Shown here in pieces: positions 9,444 to 18,394 of a stretch of 64,000 nt of DNA. Under the pieces are notes generated by a model. It saw only the letters and a program-made list of their open reading frames with translations, made no database searches and was not told the origin of the DNA. The translations under genes and the position numbers were made by a program. The number at the start of each line of letters is the position of its first letter. Within the stretch, counting starts at the first letter, position 1. The DNA comes from Pasteurella skyensis (GTDB lineage: Bacteria; Pseudomonadota; Gammaproteobacteria; Enterobacterales; Pasteurellaceae), in NCBI RefSeq assembly GCF_013377295.1, contig NZ_CP016180.1, forward strand, positions 682,001-746,000, read 5' to 3'.

Positions 9444-10208
9444 TTAATAAAAATAACCTTGATCATAAAGCATTTTTATCACCATAGTAAATGACATTAT
9501 CACGATCATTGGTCGAATTAATTTTTGTCCTCGTGTGACGACCATTCTTGCACCTAAATGACCACCAATAAACTGACCGATCATCATAAATAATCCCACT
9601 TTCCAAAGTACGGCACCGCCTAAAACAAAAAAGAGTAATGCGGCAGAATTAGACGTAAAGTTTAGTACTTTTGCGTGAGCAACCGATTTAGGAAGGTTAA
9701 AACCCAGTAAAGATACAAACGCCAGTGTAAAAAATGATCCTGCACCTGGTCCTAAAAAACCATCATAAAAACCAATTCCCATTGCTGCCGTTACACCAAA
9801 TAAAGTAAGACTAATACGTTGTATAGCATCTTTTTTACCTAGATTAGGACTAAATAAAAAATACAATCCAACAATGAAAATAAGAAAAGGAATAATCATT
9901 TTAAGGGATGCTGCATCCATTAGCTGGATTAAAATAGTCCCAATAGAAGAGCCTAAAAAGGTGAATATAATCAACCACTTTATTTCTTTTAAATTAACGG
10001 TTTTTTGTCGTATAAAATACAGAGAAGCTGCAAAAGAGCCTCCGCTACCTTGCAATTTATTTGTACCTAGTGCTAAAGTGGGAGGAATACCGACAGCCAG
10101 TAGAGCAGGAACTGTAATTAGCCCACCTCCACCAGCTATGGCATCAATAAAGCCTGCAACCATTGCGACAATAAATAGCAGAGCCAAAATATCAAAATTA
10201 AAGTCCAT
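9444..10208 (-). CDS. yfcA: TSUP-family membrane transporter (YfcA-like)
   Basis: Sulfite/organosulfur exporter (TauE/SafE) family protein with about seven to eight membrane helices and the family glycine-rich start GFIDAIAGGGGLITVPALL. An ATG 33 bp further upstream (10241) would add 11 residues. I prefer the ATG at 10208 because AAAGGA sits 7 bp before it, and the extension would be coded by an uptake-signal core (10219-10227). That gives 254 residues. YfcA substrates are not established. It is 9 bp upstream of nth in the same direction. Confidence 0.85.
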   Translation of the reverse strand: MDFNFDILALLFIVAMVAGFIDAIAGGGGLITVPALLAVGIPPTLALGTNKLQGSGGSFAASLYFIRQKTVNLKEIKWLIIFTFLGSSIGTILIQLMDAASLKMIIPFLIFIVGLYFLFSPNLGKKDAIQRISLTLFGVTAAMGIGFYDGFLGPGAGSFFTLAFVSLLGFNLPKSVAHAKVLNFTSNSAALLFFVLGGAVLWKVGLFMMIGQFIGGHLGARMVVTRGQKLIRPMIVIMSFTMVIKMLYDQGYFY

Positions 10209-10351
10209 AAAATCCTTTACAAGCGGTATGATGTTGAACATTTTTTACAAAATTTATGGTGTATAGATTACCATTTATTCCATTTTTCTTAAATAATAAA
10301 AGGTAAAAAATTATCTATTTTGATAGAATGAAAATATAAAGGAGAAAAGAG

Positions 10352-10858
10352 ATGAAAATCAGTTTAATTGTTGCACGAACTAAAAATAACGTGATTGGTA
10401 AAGATAATCAAATGCCGTGGCATTTACCTGTCGATCTCGCGTGGTTTAAAAATAACACGATAAATAAACCTGTCATTATGGGAAGAAAAACCTATGAATC
10501 TATTGGACGTTTGTTACCTAATCGTCCGAATATTATTTTGTCTCGTTCTAATTTTAATGTAGAAGGCGCGTTATCTGCGAGTAGTTTAGAGCAGGGATTA
10601 AAAATAGCCAATGAGTTAACAGATGTTACAGAAGTTATAGTCATTGGTGGCGGTGAATTATTTAAGCAGGCACTTCCTTTAGCGGATACTCTATATTTAA
10701 CAGAAATTCAGGCTGAGATTGAAGGTGATACCTATTTTGAGTTTGATGAAACTGAATGGTGTTTAGCTACTCAACAATGGTCAGAGATCGATGACAAAAA
10801 TCCTTATCAATGTCGTTTTATGATTTTTAATAAATTAACTTCGAGTACGGATACTTAA
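10352..10858 (+). CDS. folA: Dihydrofolate reductase
   Basis: Reduces dihydrofolate to tetrahydrofolate with NADPH and is the trimethoprim target. It is 168 residues, slightly longer than E. coli FolA (159). Visible motifs are IGKDNQMPWHLPVDLAWFK (Met20 loop and acidic active-site residue), the NADPH-binding GRKTYESIGR, and VIGGGELFKQAL. The SD AAAGGAG is just upstream. It is a single-gene unit followed by a region with a decayed serine transporter fragment. Confidence 0.97.
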   Translation: MKISLIVARTKNNVIGKDNQMPWHLPVDLAWFKNNTINKPVIMGRKTYESIGRLLPNRPNIILSRSNFNVEGALSASSLEQGLKIANELTDVTEVIVIGGGELFKQALPLADTLYLTEIQAEIEGDTYFEFDETEWCLATQQWSEIDDKNPYQCRFMIFNKLTSSTDT

Positions 10859-10999
10859 TATTTCAATACAGAAATATAGCGGATACATTATACATTGTTG
10901 TAAAAATTTGCAAATTTTGATGCAAATCGTACCGCTTCCATCTGTGCCCAATAAGTTGTTATATTGTTTTATGAGAAATGCTAATGTTTGTTTATTTTT

Positions 11000-11093
11000 A
11001 ACAATGTAACCGCATTAGTATTTTTATTAGTACTTTGGGGAGTGACTATTCTTAACCCAAGTATTTTAGGCTTAATTGAATCATTAGGTGGTG
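11000..11093 (+). pseudogene. sdaC: Remnant of a serine transporter (sdaC C-terminal part)
   Basis: One frame of this stretch encodes [20 protein letters not shown] followed by [11 protein letters not shown]. From memory this aligns closely with E. coli SdaC NRITALFMLVTTWIVATLNP then SILGMIETLGG, about 70 residues from that protein's C-terminus. Upstream (10982-10984) the frame is closed by a stop. Downstream the resemblance ends at about 11093, and the frame runs to a TGA that overlaps the sdaA start as ATGA. The rest of the transporter is missing. Because sdaC normally precedes sdaA, this is best read as a deletion relic. Confidence 0.8.
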
Positions 11094-11133
11094 TGATATC
11101 ATCTCATACTGAATTTCGCAAAAGGATAGTGTT

Positions 11134-12498
11134 ATGATTAGTGTTTTTGATATGTTTAAGATAGGAGTGGGACCTTCTAGCTCTCATACAGTAGGGCCAA
11201 TGAAGGCTGGGAAAGAATTTGTCAATACACTTATTCAAAATAATCAGTTAAATGGCATAACAAAATTATATGTTGATGTTTATGGCTCACTTTCTATGAC
11301 AGGAAAAGGACATAATACTGATATTGCAATTATTATGGGGTTAGCAGGTTATTTGCCTCATAATGTGGATATTGATGCTATTCCTGCCTTTATTGCTGAT
11401 GTTAAAAGAACGGCTAAATTACCTGTCTCCAAAGGTGAGCATACCGTTGACTTTGATTTTGATAAAAATATGGTCTTTCATAGTAGTTTTTTGTCATTAC
11501 ACGAAAATGGAATGCGGATCACTGCATTGAGTGGTGATGAGCAAATTTATCAACAAACATACTATTCCATAGGTGGGGGATTCATTGTTGATGAAGATCA
11601 TTTTGGTATCGAGGAAGAGCAAGAAGTTCAAGTACCTTACCCTTATAAAAATACGGAAGATATTTTAGCGCATTGTGAGGATAGTGGTTTATCTGTGTCT
11701 AGTTTGATGATGCAAAATGAATTGGCATTAAATGAAAAATCAATCCTAGAAAACCATTTGTTAGCCGTGTGGGATACAATGAAAAATTGTATTCAAAAGG
11801 GTATTCATACAGAGGGAGTGTTACCGGGTCCATTAAAAGTACCTCGTCGTGCGGGTATTTTATATCGCCGATTGGAAGCAAATGATCATTTGTTTAATGA
11901 TCCAATGGTGGTTATTGATTGGGTAAATTTATTTGCATTAGCTGTGAATGAAGAAAATGCTGCAGGTGGTCGGGTAGTGACGGCACCAACCAATGGTGCT
12001 TGTGGCATTGTGCCAGCTGTTTTAGCTTACTATGAAAAGTTTATTACAACATTAACACCTGAAATTATTGAACGTTATCTATTAACTTGTGGAGTAGTGG
12101 GGTCATTATATAAAATGAATGCCTCTATTTCTGGAGCAGAAGTAGGTTGTCAAGGTGAGGTTGGAGTTGCTTGTTCAATGGCAGCGGCAGGTTTAACTGA
12201 AATATTAGGTGGAAGTCCAGATCAAGTTTTTATTGCTGCTGAGGTGGCGATGGAGCATAATCTAGGCTTAACTTGTGATCCCGTTGGAGGACAGGTGCAA
12301 GTGCCTTGTATTGAACGTAATGCGATTGCTGCTGTGAAAGCAATTAATGCAAGCCGTATGGCATTGCGCCGCACCACTAAACCTAAGGTGAGTTTAGACA
12401 AGGTAATTGAAACGATGTATGAAACAGGTAAGGATATGAATACGAAATACCGAGAAACATCACAGGGTGGTCTTGCCATTAAGGTACTGTGCAGTTAG
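11134..12498 (+). CDS. sdaA: L-serine ammonia-lyase (iron-sulfur type)
   Basis: Deaminates L-serine to pyruvate and ammonia. It is 454 residues, the length of single-chain SdaA/SdaB enzymes. The N-terminal beta domain starts with [19 protein letters not shown]. The alpha domain has [13 protein letters not shown] and the cysteine-bearing [17 protein letters not shown] that helps bind the 4Fe-4S cluster. It is preceded by the relic of its usual transporter partner and followed by a strong terminator, so it is now transcribed alone. Confidence 0.96.
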   Translation: MISVFDMFKIGVGPSSSHTVGPMKAGKEFVNTLIQNNQLNGITKLYVDVYGSLSMTGKGHNTDIAIIMGLAGYLPHNVDIDAIPAFIADVKRTAKLPVSKGEHTVDFDFDKNMVFHSSFLSLHENGMRITALSGDEQIYQQTYYSIGGGFIVDEDHFGIEEEQEVQVPYPYKNTEDILAHCEDSGLSVSSLMMQNELALNEKSILENHLLAVWDTMKNCIQKGIHTEGVLPGPLKVPRRAGILYRRLEANDHLFNDPMVVIDWVNLFALAVNEENAAGGRVVTAPTNGACGIVPAVLAYYEKFITTLTPEIIERYLLTCGVVGSLYKMNASISGAEVGCQGEVGVACSMAAAGLTEILGGSPDQVFIAAEVAMEHNLGLTCDPVGGQVQVPCIERNAIAAVKAINASRMALRRTTKPKVSLDKVIETMYETGKDMNTKYRETSQGGLAIKVLCS

Positions 12499-12520
12499 TA
12501 GTGTACAATTTTGTGTTTTA

Positions 12521-12557
12521 AAACCTGATTATTTGTGAATAATCAGGTTTTCTTTCT
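12521..12557 (+). terminator. Rho-independent terminator of sdaA
   Basis: A perfect 13-bp stem, AAACCTGATTATT (12521-12533) with AATAATCAGGTTT (12538-12550) and a 4-nt loop, followed by TCTTTCTT. It starts 22 bp past the sdaA stop. Confidence 0.9.
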
Positions 12558-12635
12558 TATATTAGTGTATTGAAGTGGACAATTTTTATAAAATTTGCCA
12601 GAATCACAAATTGCTTCTGTTTTTAGGATAATTTT

Positions 12636-13712
12636 ATGAAAAAATCACTGACATTCATCATATCGTCAATAATGCTTTTACTGAGTTGTACAAGCTTAGA
12701 GGCTCAGCTTAAATCATATGGAAACCGTTATGATAGCCCTCGAACCTTAGATAATTTTGATGATTATGTAGGTTTTTTAAAATATAAAGCTAAGCAAGCA
12801 GGGGTTTCATCTCACTTTCTAGTAAGCCAACAAAATATCTCCTACATTGATAAAGCTGTGGAACTAGATGAAAAACAGTCACCTAAAAAAACACAGACTA
12901 CATATGAAACGCCACCTCCTAATCCAGATGGTGTGACTCGCTACTTAAATCGTGTATTAACTCAAACAAAGGTAGATAAAGCGGTAGAGCTATGGTGGCA
13001 ATATCAACCCCAATTGGTAAAAGCGAGCCAACAATATCAAGTACCTAAAGAGTACTTAATGGCATTGTGGGGAATGGAGAGTAGCTTTGGATATTATCAA
13101 GGTGATTATGATGTTTTGTCAGTGTTAGCAACATTAGCATTTGAAGGTCGTCGAGAGAAATTATTCACTCAGGAATTTATTAATGCAATGAAAATTCTGG
13201 AGAATGGTACTATTTCACGCTCTAAGATGAAAGGCTCTTGGGCTGGTGCAATGGGGCAGTCACAGTTTATGCCAACAGCATATTTAAGTTATGCGGCAGA
13301 CGGTAATGGTGATGGCCAAAAAGATATTTGGACAGAACAGTATGATGTTTTTGCTTCAATTGCTTCTTATCTGTCAACTATTGGTTGGGATAAGAGTTTA
13401 CCTTGGGGAGTGGAGGTTGATCTTGCACTACCACTTGATTTAAGTGTTTCTGGGATTCAACGTAATAAAGCAAAAAAATTATCACAATGGTTAGGTTTAG
13501 GCTTGGTATTAAATGACGCAACAGAGGTCAATTTAGCAAAATTAGCGCAATTGCAAAATGCGGATTTATGGCTTGTTCGACCTAATAAAGAAGTTGGACG
13601 AGCATTTTTAGTTTCAACCAATTACCGAACCTTAAGAAATTGGAATAATTCAAATTATTTTGCCATTAGTATTGGGCAATTTGCAGAAAGAATCGCTAAA
13701 GAAGTGTATTAA
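12636..13712 (+). CDS. mltB: Membrane-bound lytic murein transglycosylase B
   Basis: Outer-membrane lipoprotein that cleaves peptidoglycan glycan strands to form 1,6-anhydro ends. It is 358 residues. A lipoprotein signal ends in the lipobox LLSC with Cys18 as the lipidated residue. The MltB catalytic glutamate is in WGMESSFG (Glu148). The family motif KGSWAGAMGQSQFMPTAYL follows, then the Ca-binding-like DGNGDGQKDIW. It is a stand-alone gene between the sdaA terminator and fadD. Confidence 0.92.
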   Translation: MKKSLTFIISSIMLLLSCTSLEAQLKSYGNRYDSPRTLDNFDDYVGFLKYKAKQAGVSSHFLVSQQNISYIDKAVELDEKQSPKKTQTTYETPPPNPDGVTRYLNRVLTQTKVDKAVELWWQYQPQLVKASQQYQVPKEYLMALWGMESSFGYYQGDYDVLSVLATLAFEGRREKLFTQEFINAMKILENGTISRSKMKGSWAGAMGQSQFMPTAYLSYAADGNGDGQKDIWTEQYDVFASIASYLSTIGWDKSLPWGVEVDLALPLDLSVSGIQRNKAKKLSQWLGLGLVLNDATEVNLAKLAQLQNADLWLVRPNKEVGRAFLVSTNYRTLRNWNNSNYFAISIGQFAERIAKEVY

Positions 13713-13834
13713 GGGTTTATTTTCATATTTTATACAAGAATCAAAGGTAAAATATGAATGAATATTCAATGTGAATATTGTAGAATATAAAATTGGTCTT
13801 AGAAAAAGAAAAAATAAATAATAAGGGAAAATTA

Positions 13835-15517
13835 ATGGATAAAATTTGGTTCAAAAACTATCCTCCAGAAGCAGAGAAGGAAGTTAATGTTGATAAATAT
13901 GAATCCTTATTAGAGATGTTTGAAAGTGCAATTAATAAACATCCTGATATTCCAGCCTATATTAATATGGGGAAAGTACTCACTTTTCGTTCTCTGGAAA
14001 AGCGTAGTCGAGCATTTGCAGCTTATTTACAAAATGAATTACGCTTGGAAAAAGGGGATCGTATTGCATTAATGATGCCAAACTTACTGCAATATCCTAT
14101 TGCATTATTTGGTGCATTAAGAGCTGGTTTAGTGATAGTCAATGTGAACCCTCTCTATACGCCAAGAGAATTAGAGCATCAATTAAATGATAGTGGTGCC
14201 AAAGCAATTGTTATTGTTTCGAACTTTGCGGCAACATTGGAAAAAGTGGTTTTTAATACACCTATAGAGCACGTTATTTTAACGAGAATGGGAGATCAAT
14301 TATCTTTTGGAAAGCGAAATTTAGTTAATTTTGTTGTGAAATATGTAAAAAAACTCGTACCAAAATATAAGTTACCTCATGCTGCCACTTTTAGAGAAGT
14401 ACTCAGTATTGGAAAGCATCGTCAATATATTAAGCCTATCATAAATAAAGAGGATCTCGCTTTTTTACAATATACGGGTGGAACCACGGGAGTGGCTAAA
14501 GGCGCAATGTTGAGTCATCAAAATGTGGTTGCGAATGTAATGCAAGCTAAATGGGTAGGTGAGCCTTTACTAGGTAGCGGCAGTGGTAATGTAGGTGTGA
14601 TTGCATTACCTCTTTATCATATTTTTGCTTTAACGATTAACTGTTTGCTTTTTATAGAGCTTGGATTAACAGGATTACTTATTACTAACCCTAGAGATAT
14701 TCCTGCTTTTGTCAAAGACATAAAAAAATATCCTTTCGTTGCTTTAACGGGTGTAAATACACTATTTAATGCATTATTAAATAATGAAAATTTTAAAGAA
14801 GTTAATTTTTCAAAATTAAAGATGTCTGTTGGCGGTGGTGCGGCAGTACAACGTTCTGTTGCTGAGCGCTGGCATAAAACAACAGGTTGTCACATTATAG
14901 AAGGTTATGGAATGACAGAATGTTCACCATTAATTTCTGCAACTCGAATGGATTCAACAGAGTATTCAGCATCTATTGGAGTACCTATGCCGAATACCGA
15001 TATTCGTATTATTAATGATGAAGGAAATGATGTTGGCATTGGTGAAAGAGGTGAACTTTGGGTTAAAGGGCCTCAAGTAATGCAAGGTTATTGGCAAAAG
15101 CCTGAAGAAACAGCAGAATCTATAAAAGATGGTTGGGTCGCAACAGGTGATATTGTAGAAATGGGATCAGATTTGAATTTACGTATTGTAGATCGCAAAA
15201 AAGATATGATTATTGTCTCAGGCTTCAATGTTTATCCTAATGAAATCGAAGATGTGATTGCATTAAATCCTAAAGTAAATGAAGTTGTTGCAGTGGGAAT
15301 ACCGAATGAACGTTCAGGGGAAAGTATTAAAGTTTATGTAACGAAAAAAGAGGAAAGTTTAACTCGTGATGAGTTAAAAAAACATTGCAGACAACATTTA
15401 ACAGGATACAAAATTCCTAGAGACATTGAATTTAGGGATGAATTACCTAAAACGAGTGTAGGTAAGATTTTACGTAGAGTATTAAGGGATGAAGAAATAG
15501 CAAAAATAAGTCAATAA
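13835..15517 (+). CDS. fadD: Long-chain fatty acid-CoA ligase
   Basis: Activates fatty acids to acyl-CoA via an acyl-adenylate. The ATG at 13835 starts [12 protein letters not shown], which matches the usual FadD N-terminus, and AAGGGA lies about 8 bp before it. A TTG at 13793 in the same frame would add 14 residues and is less likely. That gives 560 residues. Motifs are the AMP-binding P-loop [22 protein letters not shown], and the linker [16 protein letters not shown]. No beta-oxidation genes lie nearby, so a role in incorporating exogenous fatty acids is plausible. Confidence 0.93.
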   Translation: MDKIWFKNYPPEAEKEVNVDKYESLLEMFESAINKHPDIPAYINMGKVLTFRSLEKRSRAFAAYLQNELRLEKGDRIALMMPNLLQYPIALFGALRAGLVIVNVNPLYTPRELEHQLNDSGAKAIVIVSNFAATLEKVVFNTPIEHVILTRMGDQLSFGKRNLVNFVVKYVKKLVPKYKLPHAATFREVLSIGKHRQYIKPIINKEDLAFLQYTGGTTGVAKGAMLSHQNVVANVMQAKWVGEPLLGSGSGNVGVIALPLYHIFALTINCLLFIELGLTGLLITNPRDIPAFVKDIKKYPFVALTGVNTLFNALLNNENFKEVNFSKLKMSVGGGAAVQRSVAERWHKTTGCHIIEGYGMTECSPLISATRMDSTEYSASIGVPMPNTDIRIINDEGNDVGIGERGELWVKGPQVMQGYWQKPEETAESIKDGWVATGDIVEMGSDLNLRIVDRKKDMIIVSGFNVYPNEIEDVIALNPKVNEVVAVGIPNERSGESIKVYVTKKEESLTRDELKKHCRQHLTGYKIPRDIEFRDELPKTSVGKILRRVLRDEEIAKISQ

Positions 15518-15626
15518 AAAATAAATTTATTGAACTTATTAAAATGACACTAGTCATAGTAAGTAACAATATGCTAAATAGAATCTTTAAGCGTGTAGTT
15601 TTTTCATAATCCTTAAGTAAGACCTC

Positions 15627-15662
15627 ACCCAATACTGACTTTGGTGTTGGGTTTTCTTTTTT
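15627..15662 (+). terminator. Terminator downstream of fadD
   Basis: ACCCAATAC (15627-15635) pairs with GTGTTGGGT (15644-15652) over 9 bp with one G-T pair, followed by TTTCTTTTTT. It lies about 110 bp past the fadD stop. Between the stop and this hairpin I see nothing else. Confidence 0.75.
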
Positions 15663-15735
15663 GCACCAAAAATTAAACGCAATTAGAATAAAATCGTAAT
15701 TGCAGTTTCTTTGGTCAGATGAAAATAAATTAAGC

Positions 15736-15941
15736 TTGCTTTAATAGGGTAGTTGTGTTCTAATCAGAGTCTAGCTAAGAGCATTTTAAAAGTTAGTTAT
15801 TATAGTTCTCCTCAGTTGTACAAAGTTTTTACTTTATTCTTGAAAGTCCTTTTAATATCCATATCTATTTAAATTAAGATGATTAGCTTCACAGCTTGAT
15901 TTCAAGCATTCTATATAAATTATTAAAGACAAGGAAAACAT
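15736..15941 (+). promoter_or_regulatory. Promoter and long 5' leader of cold-shock gene 1
   Basis: TTGCTT (15736-15741), a 17-bp spacer and TCTAAT (15759-15764) preceded by TG make an extended -10 promoter. The leader of about 170 nt is strongly conserved before all three csp genes (AGCTAAGAGC, GTTAGTTATTATAGTTCT, AGTTTTTACTTTATT). It ends with a small hairpin, GCTTGATTTCAAGC, before the SD AAGGA. Long structured leaders in cspA-type mRNAs act as temperature-sensing elements; that role here is inferred. Confidence 0.75.
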
Positions 15942-16151
15942 ATGTCTAAATTAACTGGTATCGTAAAATGGTTTAACTCTGAGAAAGGGTTTGGTTTCAT
16001 CACTCCATCTAATGGTGGAAAAGATGTATTCGTTCATTTTTCAGGAATTGTTGGCGATAACTACAGATCATTAAATGAAAATGACAACGTAGAGTTCAGC
16101 GTTCAAGATAGTCAACGTGGACCATCTGCTGTTGATGTAAAAGTAATTTAA
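15942..16151 (+). CDS. Cold-shock protein, copy 1 of 3
   Basis: A single cold-shock domain protein of 69 residues that binds single-stranded RNA and DNA and acts as an RNA chaperone. RNP1 (KGFGFI) and RNP2 (VFVHF) are intact. It differs from copy 3 at only four residues (43, 64, 68, 69). SD AAGGA precedes the ATG by about 9 bp. It has its own promoter, leader and terminator and is the first unit of a tandem array with a period of about 540 bp. Confidence 0.95.
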   Translation: MSKLTGIVKWFNSEKGFGFITPSNGGKDVFVHFSGIVGDNYRSLNENDNVEFSVQDSQRGPSAVDVKVI

Positions 16152-16173
16152 TAGCTCTATTAAATAAATTTTA

Positions 16174-16203
16174 AAAAACTCTTAGTAATAAGAGTTTTTT
16201 TTA
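16174..16203 (+). terminator. Terminator of cold-shock gene 1
   Basis: AAAAAACTCTTA (16174-16185) pairs perfectly with TAAGAGTTTTTT across a 4-nt loop and runs into a T tract. It starts 22 bp past the stop. Confidence 0.85.
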
Positions 16204-16273
16204 TATGTACTATTTTATTCAAAGTCTCTCATTTGTAACTATTTTTTGTTCAAGATTAATTGTGAAAAATAGT

Positions 16274-16477
16274 TTGTATTATGCTAATAAGTATGTTCTA
16301 ATACGAACCTAGCTAAGAGCAGTTTAAAAAAGTTAGTTATTATAGTTCTTCCTCATTATTTGAAAGTTTTTACTTTATTTCTTGATAGTTCTTTTAATAT
16401 CCATCCCATTTATAAAGTGATTAGTTTTACCGCTTGAATTTTCAAGCATTCAAATAAATTTTAAATAAGGAAGACAT
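16274..16477 (+). promoter_or_regulatory. Promoter and long 5' leader of cold-shock gene 2
   Basis: TTGTAT (16274-16279), a 17-bp spacer, then TG-T-TCTAAT with the -10 hexamer at 16297-16302. The leader is nearly identical to that of copy 3 and close to that of copy 1. It includes the terminal hairpin GCTTGAATTTTCAAGC and the SD AAGGAAG. Confidence 0.75.
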
Positions 16478-16687
16478 ATGTCTAAATTAACTGGTATTGT
16501 AAAATGGTTTAACTCTGATAAAGGTTTTGGTTTCATCACTCCATCTAATGGTGGAAAAGATGTATTCGTACATTTCTCTGGTATACTTGGTGATAACTAT
16601 AAATCATTAAATGAAAATGATAATGTAGAATTCAATGTTCAAGATAGCCAACGTGGCCCATCTGCAATTGATGTAAAATTAGTTTAA
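16478..16687 (+). CDS. Cold-shock protein, copy 2 of 3
   Basis: A cold-shock domain protein of 69 residues, the most diverged of the three. Relative to copy 1 it carries Asp14, Leu37, Lys42 and Asn53, and its C-terminus reads IDVKLV. RNP1 and RNP2 are unchanged, so nucleic-acid binding should be retained. The start is 536 bp after that of copy 1. Confidence 0.95.
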   Translation: MSKLTGIVKWFNSDKGFGFITPSNGGKDVFVHFSGILGDNYKSLNENDNVEFNVQDSQRGPSAIDVKLV

Positions 16688-16712
16688 TTAGTGATTAAAT
16701 AGATTTCTTAAG

Positions 16713-16738
16713 AAGCTCCTTTATAAGGGGCTTTTTTT
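16713..16738 (+). terminator. Terminator of cold-shock gene 2
   Basis: AAGCTCCTT (16713-16721) pairs with AAGGGGCTT (16725-16733) over 9 bp with one G-T pair and a 3-nt loop, followed by five T residues. Confidence 0.85.
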
Positions 16739-16812
16739 ATATCTATTAAAAAGAAAATAACATTTTACATAATTGTTATTTAAATAAATATTAAATAAGC
16801 GTTAAAAATAGG

Positions 16813-17018
16813 TTGTGTTATTTTTATAATTGTGTTCTAATACAGACCTAGCTAAGAGCAGTTTAAAAAAGTTAGTTATTATAGTTCTTCCTCATTATTT
16901 CAAAGTTTTTACTTTATTTCTTGATAGTCCTTTTAATATCCATCTCCATTTATAAAGTGATTAGTTTTACCGCTTGAGTTTTCAAGCATTCAAATAAATT
17001 TTAAAATAAGGAAGACAT
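16813..17018 (+). promoter_or_regulatory. Promoter and long 5' leader of cold-shock gene 3
   Basis: TTGTGT (16813-16818), a 17-bp spacer, TG-T-TCTAAT (-10 at 16836-16841). The leader is almost the same as that of copy 2, including the hairpin with arms GCTTGA and TCAAGC and the SD AAGGAAG. Confidence 0.75.
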
Positions 17019-17228
17019 ATGTCTAAATTAACTGGTATCGTAAAATGGTTCAACTCTGAGAAAGGTTTTGGTTTCATCACTCCATCTAATGGTGGAAAAG
17101 ATGTATTCGTTCACTTTTCAGGAATTGTTGGTGACAACTACAGAACATTAAATGAAAATGATAACGTAGAATTCAGTGTTCAAGATAGCCAACGTGGTCC
17201 ATCTGCAATTGATGTAAAATTAGTCTAA
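17019..17228 (+). CDS. Cold-shock protein, copy 3 of 3
   Basis: A cold-shock domain protein of 69 residues, with RNP1 KGFGFI and RNP2 VFVHF intact. It starts 541 bp after copy 2. The stop is followed by a duplicated TAGTCTAAT. Its terminator T tract is the insertion site of the adjacent IS, which should not affect the coding region. Confidence 0.95.
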   Translation: MSKLTGIVKWFNSEKGFGFITPSNGGKDVFVHFSGIVGDNYRTLNENDNVEFSVQDSQRGPSAIDVKLV

Positions 17229-17262
17229 TTAGTCTAATTAGCTACTAAATAGATTTTTTGAG

Positions 17263-17289
17263 AATCCCCTTTTATAAGGGGATTTTTTT
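17263..17289 (+). terminator. Terminator of cold-shock gene 3 (IS target)
   Basis: AATCCCCTT (17263-17271) pairs with AAGGGGATT (17276-17284), loop 4 nt, followed by T residues to 17289. The T7A at 17283-17290 is the left copy of the IS target duplication. Confidence 0.85.
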
Positions 17290-17290
17290 A

Positions 17291-18380
17291 GGCATAGTAG
17301 ACAAAATAGTTGGTAATTTTGAGGAGCTATGCCCATAGTAGACAAATGAGTTGGTTTTTATTATTTTATAAATAATTACCAACTCCTTTTATTTAGAAAA
17401 TCTTTTATAAACATAATCTTATGGTATTTGGTTAAACCATTATGATTAGATAGTTTTCGTTTAAGTTCTCCAAATAAACTTTCAAGCCTATTTGTTGTTT
17501 TTTCTATATTTAATTCAGGATATTTTTCAAAAGTAAATAAATAATCCATATTATATTTTAAGCTCCTGTAAGCACTTCTTATATTACGATGTTTAAAAGG
17601 ATATTTACCCTTTTCATTTATTTTATCGGAGCGTTCATTTAAATATTCTTTATGTTTTAAATACCAATAATGTAAATTAATATAGAACTCGTTTTTAGAG
17701 CTATTTTTTAATGTTTTAACTAATATTTTTAGCTCTTTTCCCGCTTCAGATTTAGGGTTCCTTGTTAATTTCCTTATTACATTTGCTATTTGATGAAATT
17801 GGCAAAGTTGTGCAGGCGTATTTAAAAAATCTCTTAATAATCCTCGTCTTCCATCACAAGTAATAGATTGAATAATATAGCCTTTTTCTCTTAATTTATT
17901 CATTGCTAATAGATAATAAAGATTTTTTTCTGTTGTCACAATTTGATGATAAATTACCTTCTTTGATAAAGTGTCCATAAAAACGAGAACACCAAAATTT
18001 CGACCAAAGAAAGTGGTATCCATCATTAAGTTCAATTTATTATTTTGTGGGATATTTAATGGCGTTTTAGGGGCTTTTAAAACATATCTTTGAATAGTTC
18101 TAACAGAGCAATTATATTTAATTGCTAGTTGCTTATAGGTTTGTTTACCTTCTGTGTAATCTAGCCAAATTTGGCTTGAATTTAAGGATTTTTTGAAGGT
18201 AAAAGTTTTATTACAAATAGAGCATTTATAACGTTGAACATTATTTTGGGTACCATATTTGTGAATATTCGTTTTATGACAAAAAGGACAAGTTTTTTAT
18301 TCATTTTCAAAAAAGTGGGCTAAAGCACAGTAATATAAAGCTTTAACCCATTTTTTACCAACTATTTTGTCTACTATGCC
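17291..18380 (-). mobile_element. IS256-related insertion sequence, Zn-ribbon variant (1090 bp)
   Basis: Perfect 26-bp terminal inverted repeats starting GGCATAGTAGACAAAATAGT lie at 17291-17316 and 18355-18380. They are flanked by an 8-bp direct duplication, TTTTTTTA, at 17283-17290 and 18381-18388. The length of the duplication fits the IS256 group. A second copy of the end motif CATAGTAGACAAA (17334-17346) follows the left end by 41 bp. The single transposase gene reads leftward. The right copy of the duplication ends 6 bp from the glnE stop. Confidence 0.93.
17376..18304 (-). pseudogene. IS transposase, frame broken near its start
   Basis: The reading frame is open from 18296 down to 17376, about 307 codons. 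It encodes an N-terminal zinc ribbon (CPFC, then CSIC about 20 residues on), a helix-turn-helix (KQTYKQLAIKYNCSVRTIQR), and a DDE core of MULE type. The core shows MMDTTFFGR, TCDGRRGLL, the CQFHQ motif, and TTNRLESLFGELK with the acidic residue. The only suitable ATG (18304) is one base out of frame because the following run has six A where seven would restore it. Either this is a single-base deletion or slippage on the A run is used. A start at 18035 would remove the DNA-binding half. Confidence 0.8.
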
Positions 18381-18394
18381 TTTTTTTATGTCTG

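Noticed and set aside
13793-13834. fadD start at the TTG 13793
   Set aside because: The 14 extra residues are not like FadD, and the ATG at 13835 has a better SD and the family N-terminus.
17376-18035. Transposase starting at 18035 as a complete gene
   Set aside because: The same frame continues upstream with a zinc ribbon and helix-turn-helix; the codon at 18035 is an internal TTG without SD.
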